Below, in pieces: positions 50,734-59,778 of a stretch of 64,000 nucleotides of DNA. The notes below the pieces were generated by a model. The model did not search any database, had not been told where the DNA came from, and worked only from the letters and a program-made list of their open reading frames with translations. Position numbers and translations under genes: made by a program. How positions within the stretch are numbered: position 1 is the first letter of the stretch; the number at the start of each line of letters is the position of its first letter. The stretch is from JACRPI01 sp964385055 (lineage in GTDB: Archaea; Nanobdellota; Nanobdellia; Woesearchaeales; DSVV01), in NCBI GenBank assembly GCA_964385055.1, contig CAYLMH010000001.1:1-64000 (forward strand). The letters are read 5' to 3'.

Positions 50734-51693
50734 ATGCGAATACTCGTCACAGGGGGATGCGGTTTTATTGGCAGTGAAGTAGTCAAACAACTGCTCCAAA
50801 AAGGACATCATGTCATAGTTCTAGACAATCTCAGCAAACCAGAAAGCTCGATCAAAGAAGGATATGAATTCCGAAAAGTGGATCTCAACGATAAGCTTGC
50901 AACAGAAAAAGCGTTTGCAGGAGCAGATATCTGCATTCATCTTGCTGCAAAGATTGGAGGCATTGGCTATTTTCATAAATATCCTGCAACAATTCTGAGT
51001 GAAAATAACAAAATGTATTCTTCTGTGTTTGAAGCAGCAGTAAAAAACAAGCTCAAGCGCATGGTCTATGTTTCCTCGTCAATGGTCTTTGAATCCGCAA
51101 CACAATTTCCAAGCAAAGAAGAAGACACAAAACTCATTCCACCGCCAGTTTCAGCGTATGGCTTTTCCAAGCTCATTGGTGAATGGTATTGCTACTCCTT
51201 TTGGGATGAGTACAAACTTCCCTACTCGATTTGCCGACCATTTAATGCGTATGGTATTAATGAATTTCCTGGTCAAGAAATTGGCTACGCACATGTTATT
51301 CCTGATCTAGTAAAAAAGATCCTCAACGGCCAACATCCATTGGAAATGCTTGGTGATGGTCAGCAGACACGCTGCTTTACGCACGTGAGCGACATCGCAA
51401 ATGGAATTATTACAGTCGCGCTTTCTCCAAAAGCAGAAAATCAGGATTTTAACGTCGCAAGCCCAGAAGAAACAAAGATGATTGAACTTGCAGAAAAGAT
51501 ATGGAGAATCTGCGGGAGAAAAGAACCATTCCAAGTCAAACATGTGGAGGGATTCAAATACGACATTAAGCGCAGAGTTCCTGATACAACAAAGATAGCG
51601 AAAGTGCTCAACTGGAAACCACAAGTGGAATTCGAAGACGGATTGCGTGAAGTGGTAACGTGGTTAAAAAAAGAACTCGAAAAAAAGAAGTAA
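50734..51693 (+). CDS. NAD-dependent nucleotide-sugar epimerase/dehydratase
   Basis: A 319-residue extended SDR enzyme: MRILVTGGCGFIGSEV (NAD loop), HLAAKIGG, YVSSSMVFES, PVSAYGFSKLIGEW (catalytic Tyr and Lys), RPFNAYG and TRCFTHVSDIANGI. It belongs to the UDP-glucose 4-epimerase/GDP-mannose 3,5-epimerase group; the K-I-G-G motif recalls the latter and GDP-fucose synthases, but the substrate is not decided. First gene of an operon with GT2, methyltransferase and GT-C genes. Confidence 0.86.
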   Translation: MRILVTGGCGFIGSEVVKQLLQKGHHVIVLDNLSKPESSIKEGYEFRKVDLNDKLATEKAFAGADICIHLAAKIGGIGYFHKYPATILSENNKMYSSVFEAAVKNKLKRMVYVSSSMVFESATQFPSKEEDTKLIPPPVSAYGFSKLIGEWYCYSFWDEYKLPYSICRPFNAYGINEFPGQEIGYAHVIPDLVKKILNGQHPLEMLGDGQQTRCFTHVSDIANGIITVALSPKAENQDFNVASPEETKMIELAEKIWRICGRKEPFQVKHVEGFKYDIKRRVPDTTKIAKVLNWKPQVEFEDGLREVVTWLKKELEKKK

Positions 51694-51724
51694 GGAAAGA
51701 GCGGGAAAAGAAGGAAAAGTAAAA

Positions 51725-52468
51725 ATGAAAGAAGAAAAAAACAAGCAAAAAACAGAACAAGAAACAAAAATGCTTCCAGAAATCAGTGTTATCATCGCGT
51801 CATTCAATGAAGAAAGAAACATTAGAGAAACAATTCAGCGTGTGTACAAGACAATGCCAAACTGTGAACTGATTCTTGTCGAAGGCGGTACAGACAAAAC
51901 AATAGAAATTGCAGAAGAAGAAAAGAAAAAACATCCAAGCATGATTATTATTCACAATAAAGAAGACAAAGGAAAAGGACAAGCAATTAGAGTGGGAATT
52001 GCTGCAGCGACAAAACCAATCATGGCACAAGTGGATGCGGACTCACAGTTTCCTCCTGAAGAACTCCCTGGACTCATAAAACCAATTCTCGAGAAAAAAG
52101 CAGATATTGTTTTCGCGTCACGATTTGTCAAAGGATCAACGATCGAAGACGGATCACTCACCAGAATGCGAAGACTTGCAAACTATGTGGTTTCAGGATT
52201 CACTTCCCTACTCTGCGGAACGCGATTGACAGACGTAAATGCAGGATTTAAGGCGTGGAAAAGCGACGTCATCAGAGATATTGACATGCAGTGCAATCAT
52301 TTTGGCTATGAACCAGAAATTGCAATTATGGCTGCAAAAAAAGGCTATACAATCATCGAAACACCGGTAAATTACAAAGGAAGACAGCGGGGAATCTCCA
52401 ACGTCAAATTATTGAGAGATGGAATCATTATTCCCATCTTCCTCCTCAAAACAAAATTCTTCAGGTAA
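51725..52468 (+). CDS. GT2-family glycosyltransferase
   Basis: A 247-residue GT-A enzyme: EISVIIASFNEERNI, ILVEGGTDKTIEIA, GKGQAIRVGI, VDADSQFPPEEL (metal-binding) and FASRFVKGSTIEDGSLTRMRRLANYV, then DVNAGFKAW. The first acidic motif is EGGTD where family members have DDGSxD. This is still the DPM1-like clade. It follows the epimerase by 31 bases. Confidence 0.84.
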   Translation: MKEEKNKQKTEQETKMLPEISVIIASFNEERNIRETIQRVYKTMPNCELILVEGGTDKTIEIAEEEKKKHPSMIIIHNKEDKGKGQAIRVGIAAATKPIMAQVDADSQFPPEELPGLIKPILEKKADIVFASRFVKGSTIEDGSLTRMRRLANYVVSGFTSLLCGTRLTDVNAGFKAWKSDVIRDIDMQCNHFGYEPEIAIMAAKKGYTIIETPVNYKGRQRGISNVKLLRDGIIIPIFLLKTKFFR

Positions 52469-52480
52469 TGTTTAGAGAAC

Positions 52481-53233
52481 ATGGAAAAGAAAACACAGAA
52501 CAAAGAAGCTGAGAAAGAGTTCTTTGATAATGCGCTCAGCGAATCGCCATGGACAACGTTTAACGCAAACGGACAAAAACAGATATTCAAATTGTTTGAA
52601 GAAAACGTCAAGCCAAGAAAAGGAGAAATAGCGCTGGACATGGGTTGTGGCACAGGAGAATTTTCTGAACGACTAGAAGAGTATGGTTTGCAAGTCACAG
52701 GAATGGATATTTCAAAGAAAGCAATAGAACTATGCAAAGAAAAGTACAAAGAAAAAAAGAATATGCATTTTGAAGTGCAGGATATTGAAAAAACAACGTG
52801 GAAAGATGAATCTGCGGACATTATCTTTTTCGGAGGAGTCCTCCATCACTTTCCGCACAGAGAAAAAGTCTTCAAAGAGGCATTTCGCATTCTAAAAAAA
52901 GGGGGAAGAATATTCGCCTTTGACCCGCATTATTATAACCTTATCATCTGGACATATCGAGAATTGCTGGGAGTAAAAACACAAAAGACAGAGAACGAAG
53001 TCCTCATAAAACCAGAAGAAATAAGGAAGGAACTCACCAGTGCAGGGTTTACGCAGATTAATGCAAAAGGAACAGCGAATATCACATTTGATATGCGCTA
53101 CTTCAAGAAGCTTGTTCCATTCCCCTTATATTACGGAGCGTACATCTACAATGGCATTGAACGAGGAATACACAGCATCAAACCACTAGAAGAAAAGTAT
53201 GGCTCATTTGCAATAACGTATGCAAGAAAATAG
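52481..53233 (+). CDS. SAM-dependent methyltransferase, UbiG/UbiE-like
   Basis: A 250-residue class I enzyme: IALDMGCGTGEFSERL (motif I), VTGMDISKKAIELC, ADIIFFGGVLHHFPHREKVF and ILKKGGRIFAFDPHYYN. The layout is typical of sugar or lipid O-methyltransferases. Its 12-base gap to the GT2 gene and 11-base gap to the GT-C gene put it in one operon with both. Confidence 0.86.
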   Translation: MEKKTQNKEAEKEFFDNALSESPWTTFNANGQKQIFKLFEENVKPRKGEIALDMGCGTGEFSERLEEYGLQVTGMDISKKAIELCKEKYKEKKNMHFEVQDIEKTTWKDESADIIFFGGVLHHFPHREKVFKEAFRILKKGGRIFAFDPHYYNLIIWTYRELLGVKTQKTENEVLIKPEEIRKELTSAGFTQINAKGTANITFDMRYFKKLVPFPLYYGAYIYNGIERGIHSIKPLEEKYGSFAITYARK

Positions 53234-53244
53234 AGACAATAAAG

Positions 53245-55251
53245 ATGGAGAAGAAACAAAAAATATGGTTAAAAATAATCTTCATACTAGTTTTACTCAC
53301 GTTTGTTTTGTATAGAACAGAAGAGTATTTTGGCTGGATAGGATATAGAGAAACATGGACAACATGTATTGATTATATTCAAGAAGGAACCTTATGGAGT
53401 GGTCAACCGCATTGCGAAGGTGCGCTAGTTCCTTTTTATGTGATTTATGAATTAGATAACATTTTCGGCAGGGAATATGTCCAAAAAGCAACAATCGTAT
53501 TATCGACAATGATTGCATTGTTATTTTTCTGGGTTTTTTGGAAAACAGCAAAGAAAGAAGGGCTTGAAAATGATTTTTTTCTCCCTGCAGTGTTGTTTGG
53601 CTTGCTTTTTTATATAAACACGATCACAAATGTTGAAGCAGTTCTAAACAGCTTCTTTTTTTTCTCCGCATACTATATATTATTTTTTACAGAACATCGC
53701 TGGAAATATTATGAAACAGGAGTGCTTTTGTTACTTGCTCTTTTGTCAAAAATAAATGTCATTATTCAAATAGTATTTTTACTCTTTTGGTACGGATATG
53801 AAAAGAAGCTTTGGCATTTTGAAGAGGGAAAACTAAAGATACAGTTAAAGAGAGAAATTCTCTGGGGATATGCGCAGATTTTCACCCCAATATTTATAGG
53901 GTTTTTGCTTGCGATGAGAATGTATAAATATTTCTGGATATATGCATGGCAGGTCTTTACAAAGCAAAATATTGCATTATCGTTTCTCCAAACAACAAAA
54001 GAAATGTTTTTGTTTGACATAACAAAAACAGATATTATATATATTGTCGTGTTAATGACCGCACTCATCTGCACATATTTATTTTGGAAAGAGAAGAAGT
54101 TTTATACATTGATGAGTGGCCCTGTATTTCTGCTTGCAATCTTTCTCATTATCCGCGCGTTTGGCATTCAATTTGCAACAGGAGTAAGATATTGGTCTGT
54201 TATATTCCCCTTCGCGATTTTAAGTATTTTAAAGGTAAAAGAAACATGGACAAAAGCACCGCTAAAACAAGTGATGTATGGATTTCTCATAATAATTATA
54301 GTATTCCCTGGACTCTATGAAGGTCCATTTTTATTGAAAGATGACTTGAGTTATGTGGATAGTATAAACATTATTGACAAAGCAACAGAAGGATGGAAAG
54401 AAAAGGATGCCCTCATCAAAGAGATCCATTATGGATATAGTATTGTCCCAGAGCAAGAGGAGAGAATTTTATTAGAAGATGATCCTGCTGGATTTAAAAG
54501 AAAGATCATTTCTTTTGGATCAAATATCCCTTATGAAAAAGTGGATTTTCTTACAAAAAAATATATGGAGTCACATCCGGATATATGGGGTTTTCCACGA
54601 TACCAAGAGTTACTCGGAGAAAATCTGATATATGAACCAACATCAGAAAATCTTAATGAAAGAGAGCAGGACGTAATCAAAAAGATTGAGAATGGAACGT
54701 ATAGTTTAATCATTTTAGGACCACCAGAATGGGCAATTTCTGAAAAAATACTGGCAAATGTGAAGAATGAAACATTAAGCGAGTATTGTCAAGTCCTTGT
54801 CCCAAATAATGTGTGGTTAACAGAAGGAGGTTGGCATTTTAGTTATTTCTTTTTTAAAGATCAAAACCATTGTGGTGAGATGCTGGAGAAAATGACGATT
54901 TATTTCAGCACGCATTTTCAAGAGATCTGTACAAAAGATAAGACAACAGCAAATATGATTACACAAGTAATGCTGCAAAACGAAATGAATTTTAACATGG
55001 CATGCAGTGATGGAGGAAGTGCGTTAGAAGCGCTCAAAACAGGAAAAGCGATAAAGAAAGTTGAAATTCTTTTGATGCTGATACTATTTGCGTTGCCAAG
55101 TATATATGGAGCGTATAAAGAAGAAGATAAAGAAAGAAGAAGAAAATTATGTATAATTTTGTTTATCTTATTGATTATATTTATACTTGTTATATCACTC
55201 ATGAATGCAGAAATATCATTTAAGAGCGGAATTGTACAAGCAATTCAATAA
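53245..55251 (+). CDS. GT-C-type membrane protein, Cys-motif paralogue C
   Basis: A 668-residue protein with about twelve membrane helices. The first outer loop is TTCIDYIQEGTLWSGQPHC, then EGALVPFYVIYELD, as in paralogues A and B. The soluble segment (about 370-610) holds NHCGEML, EICTKD and NMACSD with Cys in the paralogues' positions, followed by a final pair of helices. It is richer in Lys/Glu than A and B. Found in the epimerase-GT2-methyltransferase operon, which suggests transfer of a methylated sugar. Confidence 0.68.
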   Translation: MEKKQKIWLKIIFILVLLTFVLYRTEEYFGWIGYRETWTTCIDYIQEGTLWSGQPHCEGALVPFYVIYELDNIFGREYVQKATIVLSTMIALLFFWVFWKTAKKEGLENDFFLPAVLFGLLFYINTITNVEAVLNSFFFFSAYYILFFTEHRWKYYETGVLLLLALLSKINVIIQIVFLLFWYGYEKKLWHFEEGKLKIQLKREILWGYAQIFTPIFIGFLLAMRMYKYFWIYAWQVFTKQNIALSFLQTTKEMFLFDITKTDIIYIVVLMTALICTYLFWKEKKFYTLMSGPVFLLAIFLIIRAFGIQFATGVRYWSVIFPFAILSILKVKETWTKAPLKQVMYGFLIIIIVFPGLYEGPFLLKDDLSYVDSINIIDKATEGWKEKDALIKEIHYGYSIVPEQEERILLEDDPAGFKRKIISFGSNIPYEKVDFLTKKYMESHPDIWGFPRYQELLGENLIYEPTSENLNEREQDVIKKIENGTYSLIILGPPEWAISEKILANVKNETLSEYCQVLVPNNVWLTEGGWHFSYFFFKDQNHCGEMLEKMTIYFSTHFQEICTKDKTTANMITQVMLQNEMNFNMACSDGGSALEALKTGKAIKKVEILLMLILFALPSIYGAYKEEDKERRRKLCIILFILLIIFILVISLMNAEISFKSGIVQAIQ

Positions 55252-55288
55252 ACAAAAGGAATGGGAAGAGTAAAGAACACATTTTCAT

Positions 55289-55300
55289 AAGCTTTAAGAA
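55289..55300 (+). promoter_or_regulatory. TATA-type promoter before the WaaE-like gene
   Basis: AAGCTTTAAGAA lies about 28 bases before the ATG at 55322; a GGAG element between them leaves both leaderless and leadered initiation possible. Confidence 0.4.
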
Positions 55301-55321
55301 AGAAAAAGGAGAAACAAGAAT

Positions 55322-56122
55322 ATGGAGGAAAAAATTTCTGCGTTTGTCATCACAAAAAATGAAGAAGAGAAGATAGAAAACTGTTTGAACCACCTCCTTT
55401 GGGCAGATGAAATTATTATTCTTGACAGTAAAAGCACAGATAATACAGTCAAAAAAGCAAGAAAATATACAAAGAAAGTGTTTAGTAGGGAATTTGATGG
55501 GTATGGTGCACAGAAACAAGCAGCAATTGACAAATGCACAAACAACTGGATTCTAGAAGTTGACGCTGATGAAATAGTAACAAAAGAATTACAAGAAGAA
55601 ATAATAAAATTGAAACAGAGTCAAGAAATAAATAAGTATGCAGGATACACAATACAAAGACAAGAATATTTTTTAAACAAAAAACTAATGGTATCAAAAA
55701 TACCACGATTATATAAGAAAGAAAATGTAAGATACAAAGGATACATTCACGAGAAGCTGGATATTAAAGGAAGTATTGGACACCTAAAAAAGAAGATAGA
55801 ACATGAATCAGATAAGTATGAATCAATTGCAAAAAGAGTGGAAAAAATAAATGAATACACAAAAAAAGAAGCAGAGCATAAAATAAAAGAACAACAATGG
55901 ACAACAGCAAAAGTGCTCCTAAACATGATAATAATCCCTGAATGCTATTTTCTATGGTTTTACTTGCGAAAGGCATTAATTTTAAAAGGATATAGGGGAC
56001 TTATTTGGTCATTACTTACAGCATACTACCATTTCTTAATCTACGCAAAGTTATATGAGTATATTTATAAAGCAAAAGAAGCATCCAACTCGAGGAAATA
56101 CAATGAAAAAAATCAAAATTGA
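55322..56122 (+). CDS. GT2-family glycosyltransferase, WaaE/LgtF-like
   Basis: A 266-residue GT-A enzyme of the WaaE/KdtX/LgtF branch: SAFVITKNEEEKIENCL, WADEIIILDSKSTDNTV, FDGYGAQKQAAI and WILEVDADEIV, with a C-terminal hydrophobic region (LLNMIIIPECYFLWFYL). In bacteria this branch adds glucose to heptose I of the LPS inner core. In an island that also encodes ADP-heptose genes this is a notable match, though here the acceptor must be an archaeal lipid or glycan. Its last 20 bases overlap the next gene. Confidence 0.85.
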   Translation: MEEKISAFVITKNEEEKIENCLNHLLWADEIIILDSKSTDNTVKKARKYTKKVFSREFDGYGAQKQAAIDKCTNNWILEVDADEIVTKELQEEIIKLKQSQEINKYAGYTIQRQEYFLNKKLMVSKIPRLYKKENVRYKGYIHEKLDIKGSIGHLKKKIEHESDKYESIAKRVEKINEYTKKEAEHKIKEQQWTTAKVLLNMIIIPECYFLWFYLRKALILKGYRGLIWSLLTAYYHFLIYAKLYEYIYKAKEASNSRKYNEKNQN

Positions 56123-56708
56123 ATATCATAAAGGAAAGTGTATTGGCGCGTTTAATTGCACAAATATTGCTCCTGCGTTCTTCAAAGAACAAGGCACGAA
56201 AGCGGATCTTCTTGGCGCAATAACAGAGAAAGGCTATCAAACATTGGATGTGGAATGTGATAACGAAACTGCTGCGCAGATTATAGAGGCTGCGGAAAAA
56301 TGCCCTGCAAATGTCATTAATGTGATTGACAAAACAGCAAACCAAAAAGTAGTGGATACCACAATAAAAATAAAAGAAGATATAAGAGAAATTAAAGCAG
56401 AATATGATGACAGAAAAGAATTTGTGCTCGATGAAAAAGGATATTTTTTAATTCGAATTGTTCCTGAAAAAAAGATGATAGAAATTGGGTTCTGTGGAAA
56501 AAGAAACACGATAGAAGTAAAAGTGCATGGAAAAACACCTATTGAAATATACCAAACAGTACTGAAGGAAAAAATAATTGACAGAGCAGATCACGCAGCA
56601 TATTTAGGGAGAGAATTGCAAAAAGCGTATACAGCACTTCAATTAGGAATACCTTATGTACAAGATGATGAGCTCGATCTCGAGCACCTAAAGAAAAAAG
56701 GGACATAA
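56103..56708 (+). CDS. Ferredoxin-DUF4346 fusion protein
   Basis: A 201-residue protein. Residues 1-72 are a single-cluster ferredoxin with Cys at 13 and 19 (KCIGAFNC, C-x5-C) and near 67 (EKCPANV); the usual second and third Cys of CxxCxxC are reduced, so a [3Fe-4S] cluster is likely. Residues about 95-201 look like DUF4346: DEKGYFLIRIV, then GKTPIEIYQTV and HAAYLGRELQKAYTALQLGI. DUF4346 is found near tetrahydropterin and B12 enzymes. The start follows GAGGAAATACA. It ends 2 bases before the radical SAM gene, so it may supply that enzyme with electrons. Confidence 0.78.
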   Translation: MKKIKIEYHKGKCIGAFNCTNIAPAFFKEQGTKADLLGAITEKGYQTLDVECDNETAAQIIEAAEKCPANVINVIDKTANQKVVDTTIKIKEDIREIKAEYDDRKEFVLDEKGYFLIRIVPEKKMIEIGFCGKRNTIEVKVHGKTPIEIYQTVLKEKIIDRADHAAYLGRELQKAYTALQLGIPYVQDDELDLEHLKKKGT

Positions 56709-56710
56709 TA

Positions 56711-58087
56711 ATGAAAGTTCTCTTAATATTTCCACCACAAAATCTCGAAGCGAGATACAGCCATAACATGGGTAATGTTGGCGGTTTTCTTCCGCCTTTA
56801 GGCCTCTGTTATATGGCAGCAGTGCTCGAAAAAGAAAACCATGAAGTCCGCATCATGGATTGTCCAGTGAATGATTACAGAATCAACCATATTCTTGATG
56901 AAGTGCGATCGTTTAAGCCAGATGTTGTGGGAACAGCAGCAATTACCTCGCTTGCAGAAGTCACCAAAGGAATATGCGCTGCGATAAAAAAAGAAGCGCC
57001 AGGCACCACAATTATGGTAGGTGGTCCACATGCGTCCATCATGCCAAAGGAAGTTGCAGAAACAATGGACGTGGATATTGTTCTTGTTGAAGAAGCAGAT
57101 GGAAGAATTGCAGAAATTGTTGCAGATCTTCCAAAATATAAAGAAATGAAAATAGTGCAGTGCGGAAAAGTAAAAGACCTCAATACATTGCCATATCCCG
57201 CGCGCCATTTAGTGGATATGAGCAAATATACAAGCTTGCCAAATACCTACAAAACATCACCAAACGTATTCCAGATGGTCACCTCACGAGGCTGTCCATA
57301 TACCTGCACATTTTGTTTTGACGCAAAAGGCACGTTCAGACAGCGATCAGTAGAAAATGTGATTGGAGAACTCAAATTGCTCCAAAAAGAGTATGGCATC
57401 AAAGAAGTCGCGTTTTGGGATGACATCATGACCTTAAACAAAAAATGGATGCATGATTTCTGTGATGCAGTGGAAAAAGAATTACCAGGACTAGTCTGGA
57501 GCTGTTACACACGATTAAATCTCGTGGATAAACCATTGCTTGTGCACATGAAAAAAGCAGGATGTTGGAATATTTTCTTTGGTATTGAAGCAGGAGATCA
57601 AGAACTCCTTGACAATATGAAAAAGCTCATGACTCTCGATCAAATGCGACAAGCAGTCAAGTGGGTACAAGAAGCTGGCATTGAAATTAGAGGCTCGTTT
57701 ATGATTGGTCTTCCTGGAGAAACACCAGAAAAAGCGAGAAAAACAATTGACTTTGCGATTGAATTAGAACCAGATTATGCACAATTTTCTATTACCACTC
57801 CGTATCCAGGAACAGAACTTTGGAATACCTATGAAAAATGGGGAACACTGGACAAATCATTCAAGGATTATCATGGCTGGTCCCCAGTCTTCGTTCCGAA
57901 TGGGTATAAAGACAGAAAAGAATTAATGGATATTCACAAAGAAGCGTTTCGAAGATTCTACATGCGTCCCAAGTATGTTGCAAGAAGAATTGCAAAAATC
58001 AGAACATGGGATGACATCAAACGCTATGCAATTGGCGCGCGCGTTGTTTTCGGAATGTTAGGCAGAGAGAAAACGAGTGGACACTAA
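56711..58087 (+). CDS. B12-binding-type radical SAM protein 3
   Basis: A 458-residue protein of the same family as those at 38455 and 40012. The cobalamin-type domain begins VLLIFPPQNLEARYS; SRGCPYTCTFC near residues 192-202 binds the [4Fe-4S] cluster; IFFGIEAGDQ, FMIGLPGETPEKA and the ending YMRPKYVARRIAKI follow. It is translated directly after the ferredoxin-DUF4346 gene. It probably performs a carbon methylation or other radical reaction on a lipid or sugar; no substrate can be named. Confidence 0.87.
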   Translation: MKVLLIFPPQNLEARYSHNMGNVGGFLPPLGLCYMAAVLEKENHEVRIMDCPVNDYRINHILDEVRSFKPDVVGTAAITSLAEVTKGICAAIKKEAPGTTIMVGGPHASIMPKEVAETMDVDIVLVEEADGRIAEIVADLPKYKEMKIVQCGKVKDLNTLPYPARHLVDMSKYTSLPNTYKTSPNVFQMVTSRGCPYTCTFCFDAKGTFRQRSVENVIGELKLLQKEYGIKEVAFWDDIMTLNKKWMHDFCDAVEKELPGLVWSCYTRLNLVDKPLLVHMKKAGCWNIFFGIEAGDQELLDNMKKLMTLDQMRQAVKWVQEAGIEIRGSFMIGLPGETPEKARKTIDFAIELEPDYAQFSITTPYPGTELWNTYEKWGTLDKSFKDYHGWSPVFVPNGYKDRKELMDIHKEAFRRFYMRPKYVARRIAKIRTWDDIKRYAIGARVVFGMLGREKTSGH

Positions 58088-58095
58088 GTCCACAA

Positions 58096-58107
58096 GATTT
58101 TTAAACC
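58096..58107 (+). promoter_or_regulatory. TATA-type promoter, leaderless GT2/zinc-ribbon gene
   Basis: GATTTTTAAACC is about 27 bases before the ATG at 58128. It lies inside the gap after the radical SAM gene. Confidence 0.55.
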
Positions 58108-58127
58108 AAAAGCCGCTTTCTCCGACT

Positions 58128-59084
58128 ATGAAAGAGAAAAAGGCAATTGCAGAATTAACGTTGTTTTTTCCTGCATATAATGAAGAAGAAAATATTAGTG
58201 TATGCATTGAAAAAGCAAAAAATGCTGCAGAGAAGTATACAGAAAAGTGGGAAATTCTTGTAGTAGTATATGAAGGATCCATAGATAAAACAAAAGAAAT
58301 TGTCAAAGAATATGGGGAAAAAGACAAAAGAATAAAGCTTGTTATTCAACCAAAAGAAAGAAAAGGCGTTGGAGCAGCCTATCAAATTGGATTTGAAAAA
58401 GCAAGATATAATACGATCTTCTACTGTGATTCAGACAACCAGTTTGATCCTGATGAAATAAAGAGATTTCTTCCATATATAGAAGAGTATGATATTATCG
58501 CAGGGTATAGGATAAATAGGCAAGATCCAAAAGGAAGAATTTGGACATCAAGAATTTACAATTTTTTTTTGAGACAGATATTTCCCATCAAAGAAAAGGA
58601 TGTGGATTGTGCGTTTAGATTGGTTAAAAAAGAAATATTTGAAAAAATAAAGATAGTATCAACAACAGGACTTATGACCGCAGAAATGCTCACGAAGGCA
58701 AGAATTGCAGGATATAAAATTACGCAAGTAGGTGTTTCTCATTATCCTCGAGTTGCAGGAGAAGCACGATTTGAGATGCCTGCTGGTTTAAATGTTCCTA
58801 AACCAAAAGTAGTGTGGGAGATTCTTAAAGAGATTCTTGCATTACGAGAAGAAATAAAAGCGTTTAAAGCAATGTATGCGTATAAAGTAGTATCAAGAAA
58901 AAGAAAAGGAATAACTGCACTATATTACACATTCAGAAACACACTTCTTATCTTTTGGAATGCAGTGTTATGGAGAAGATGCCCTGTTTGTCATGCGGCA
59001 ATTCAAGAAAAAGATCATCCAGAAGACCTTACACAATATGGAATTTGCACAAACCAAACATGTGCATGGGGAAAAGGAAAATGA
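58128..59084 (+). CDS. GT2-family glycosyltransferase with C-terminal zinc ribbon
   Basis: A 318-residue protein. The GT-A domain has LTLFFPAYNEEENI, VVVYEGSIDKTKEIV, GVGAAYQIGF and CDSDNQFDPDEI; the usual DDGSxD is read EGSID. The last 35 residues hold CPVC and CTNQTC, four Cys that probably bind zinc and are not a normal part of this family. The start is set by the TATA box; a GTG in frame overlaps the previous stop. The next gene overlaps by 4 bases (ATGA). Confidence 0.8.
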   Translation: MKEKKAIAELTLFFPAYNEEENISVCIEKAKNAAEKYTEKWEILVVVYEGSIDKTKEIVKEYGEKDKRIKLVIQPKERKGVGAAYQIGFEKARYNTIFYCDSDNQFDPDEIKRFLPYIEEYDIIAGYRINRQDPKGRIWTSRIYNFFLRQIFPIKEKDVDCAFRLVKKEIFEKIKIVSTTGLMTAEMLTKARIAGYKITQVGVSHYPRVAGEARFEMPAGLNVPKPKVVWEILKEILALREEIKAFKAMYAYKVVSRKRKGITALYYTFRNTLLIFWNAVLWRRCPVCHAAIQEKDHPEDLTQYGICTNQTCAWGKGK

Positions 59085-59770
59085 GTTCTAATATTAAAAA
59101 GACAAAAGAATATTTTGATGCAAACCCAACCCATTTCAAGAATGCAGTGGAAGAATATCCTATTATGTATAGGGAAGCAGCTGAACGAATTAACAAATAT
59201 ATCAGAGGAATAGTCTTAGACATAGGGAGTGGCGGAATTATTAATTATGATGTGAAAAAAGCAAAAATAGTGATATTAGCAGATATAACAAGCGCAAATA
59301 GAGATCGTGCGAGAAAAAATATTGTTTTCATTAATAGTGATATAAGACGACTAGGAATAGAGAGAGAAAAGATGGATATAGTTGTCATGCAACATCTTTT
59401 ACATCATCTTGCGGATAATACACTAAAGAAAACACTCTATAATTTAAAACAAGGAATGAAAGAAACAAATAGAGTAGTAAAAAAAGGAGGGAAGATAATC
59501 ATTATAGAAGGATGTGTTCCTCCCTTTTTCGATTACCTGCAACGCATATTGTTTCCCATAAACAGAAAATTGTATAAGTGGATATTCTCATTCCCAATGG
59601 TTCTTCAATATTCACGAGAGAAGATTGTGAAAGAACTCAAAAAAGCAGGGTTTGCAATAGAATCTGTTGAAGTAATAAAAGATGGAGATGTGCTTCCGAT
59701 ATTTGGATTGAATCTTCCTCGAAAGTATATTCCGTTAAAGCATTATTGTATTATCGCAAGAAAAAGCTAG
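59081..59770 (+). CDS. SAM-dependent methyltransferase (class I)
   Basis: A 229-residue enzyme: IVLDIGSGGIINYD (motif I), VILADITSANRDRA, FINSDIRRLGI and MDIVVMQHLLHHLADNT, KKGGKIIIIEG. The ATGA overlap with the GT2/zinc-ribbon gene indicates translational coupling. Its C-terminal 60 residues are hydrophobic and basic and may lie on the membrane. Substrate unknown. Confidence 0.82.
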   Translation: MSSNIKKTKEYFDANPTHFKNAVEEYPIMYREAAERINKYIRGIVLDIGSGGIINYDVKKAKIVILADITSANRDRARKNIVFINSDIRRLGIEREKMDIVVMQHLLHHLADNTLKKTLYNLKQGMKETNRVVKKGGKIIIIEGCVPPFFDYLQRILFPINRKLYKWIFSFPMVLQYSREKIVKELKKAGFAIESVEVIKDGDVLPIFGLNLPRKYIPLKHYCIIARKS

Positions 59771-59778
59771 AGAAGAGT

